From NCBI RefSeq assembly GCF_000332355.1, contig NZ_KB235959.1:457231-500392 (forward strand): 43,162 nucleotides of DNA, given 5' to 3'. This DNA comes from Baaleninema simplex PCC 7105. GTDB lineage: Bacteria; Cyanobacteriota; Cyanobacteriia; Cyanobacteriales; Geitlerinemataceae. Shown here piece by piece: positions 42,996 through 43,162 of the stretch (the stretch's first letter is position 1; each line of letters begins with the position of its first letter). A model generated the notes under the pieces. It ran no database searches, was not told the origin of the DNA, and saw only the letters and a list, made by a program, of their open reading frames with translations. Made by a program: the position numbers and the translations under genes.

Positions 42996-43162
42996 ATGAG
43001 AGAGACCACCCCAGCCGCTATGCCACCCTGCTTTGAGAAGTGGTGCAAGCGTTTCGACCCCGACTTCAAAACCCAAGAACAAAAAAGGGGTTTAGACACT
43101 ATTTGGGAGGATTACTCGGGGAAAGCCAGCGAAAAAAACATAACTCAGATGGCAAACGACTC
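42996..43162 (+). CDS. IS701-like transposase, N-terminal part (runs off window)
   Basis: ATG 42996 opens MRETTPAAMPPCFEKWCKRF, and the frame stays open to the window end. It is recognisable to me as the N-terminus of a cyanobacterial IS701-type (DDE) transposase; that memory is not a search. Between 43081 and 43138 the correct family sequence (FRHYLGGLLGESQRK) appears in the +1 frame, while what precedes and follows is in frame 0. The shift coincides with A-runs of six (43081-43086) and seven (43132-43138). The element interrupts hsdR near 42940. Its right part is outside the window. Confidence 0.7.
   Translation, partial: MRETTPAAMPPCFEKWCKRFDPDFKTQEQKRGLDTIWEDYSGKASEKNITQMAND

Overview
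The window is chromosomal DNA from a cyanobacterium. It carries psbU, which encodes a photosystem II extrinsic subunit. It is also packed with the HIP1 octamer GCGATCGC and holds several cyanobacteria-type genes (PsbU, GH57/DUF3536 protein, catalytically degenerate dihydroorotase homologue, split Mrp antiporter operon). Short tandem repeats, palindromic repeats and IS debris between genes fit a filamentous or Oscillatoriales-like lineage, but the species cannot be fixed from sequence reading alone.

Layout. 1-1.7 kb: two small conserved-looking hypothetical genes, a ~200-bp MITE-like element and a G-quadruplex-type tract. 1.8-6.3 kb: an IS605-type remnant abutting a MalK/UgpC-type ABC ATPase, then a DUF2126 putative amidoligase preceded by a Met-rich zinc-ribbon protein (all minus strand). 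6.5-11.1 kb (plus strand): a membrane protein, an FHA-class III nucleotide cyclase, psbU and nadB. 11.2-14.5 kb (minus): a 65-aa secreted peptide, a dihydroorotase homologue without its metal-binding histidines, and a double-domain histidine phosphatase. 15-17.5 kb (plus): nadA, a small hypothetical and an EcfT/CbiQ-like membrane protein. Then a Ca2+/H+ exchanger (minus) and a large GH57/DUF3536 protein (plus).

22-26 kb (minus) is a tightly overlapping seven-gene Mrp-type cation/proton antiporter operon (C-D-E-F-G-'A-tail'-B). The NuoL-like half of MrpA is absent and the MrpA C-terminal domains are redistributed to other genes. 26.4-28.6 kb is an AT-rich restriction-modification pair (PD-(D/E)XK-like protein plus C5-cytosine methyltransferase), probably acquired. 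28.8-35.8 kb is a cell-envelope block: phosphoglucosamine mutase, a polytopic GT39-like glycosyltransferase, two GT4 glycosyltransferases and murD. 35.9-37.1 kb is a repeat-rich gene desert with an inactivated ISL3 transposase.

37.2-39.9 kb holds a membrane-anchored hypothetical (minus), a secreted subtilase with a C-terminal membrane domain, and a 72-aa protein overlapping its stop. 40.4-42.9 kb is a decayed type I restriction hsdR with an in-frame amber codon and a missing N-terminus. It is cut at ~42.94 kb by the left end of an IS701-like element whose transposase runs off the window and carries two compensating A-run frameshifts.

Functional links: nadB and nadA encode consecutive steps of de novo NAD synthesis but lie 4 kb apart in separate units. 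The GlmM/GT/MurD block serves envelope sugar and peptidoglycan metabolism. No CRISPR array, rRNA or convincing tRNA was seen. I found no clearly new multigene system. The least ordinary items are the redistributed Mrp operon, the DUF2126/Met-rich zinc-ribbon pair, the catalytically dead dihydroorotase homologue, the subtilase-TM gene pair and the dispersed palindrome/MITE family.
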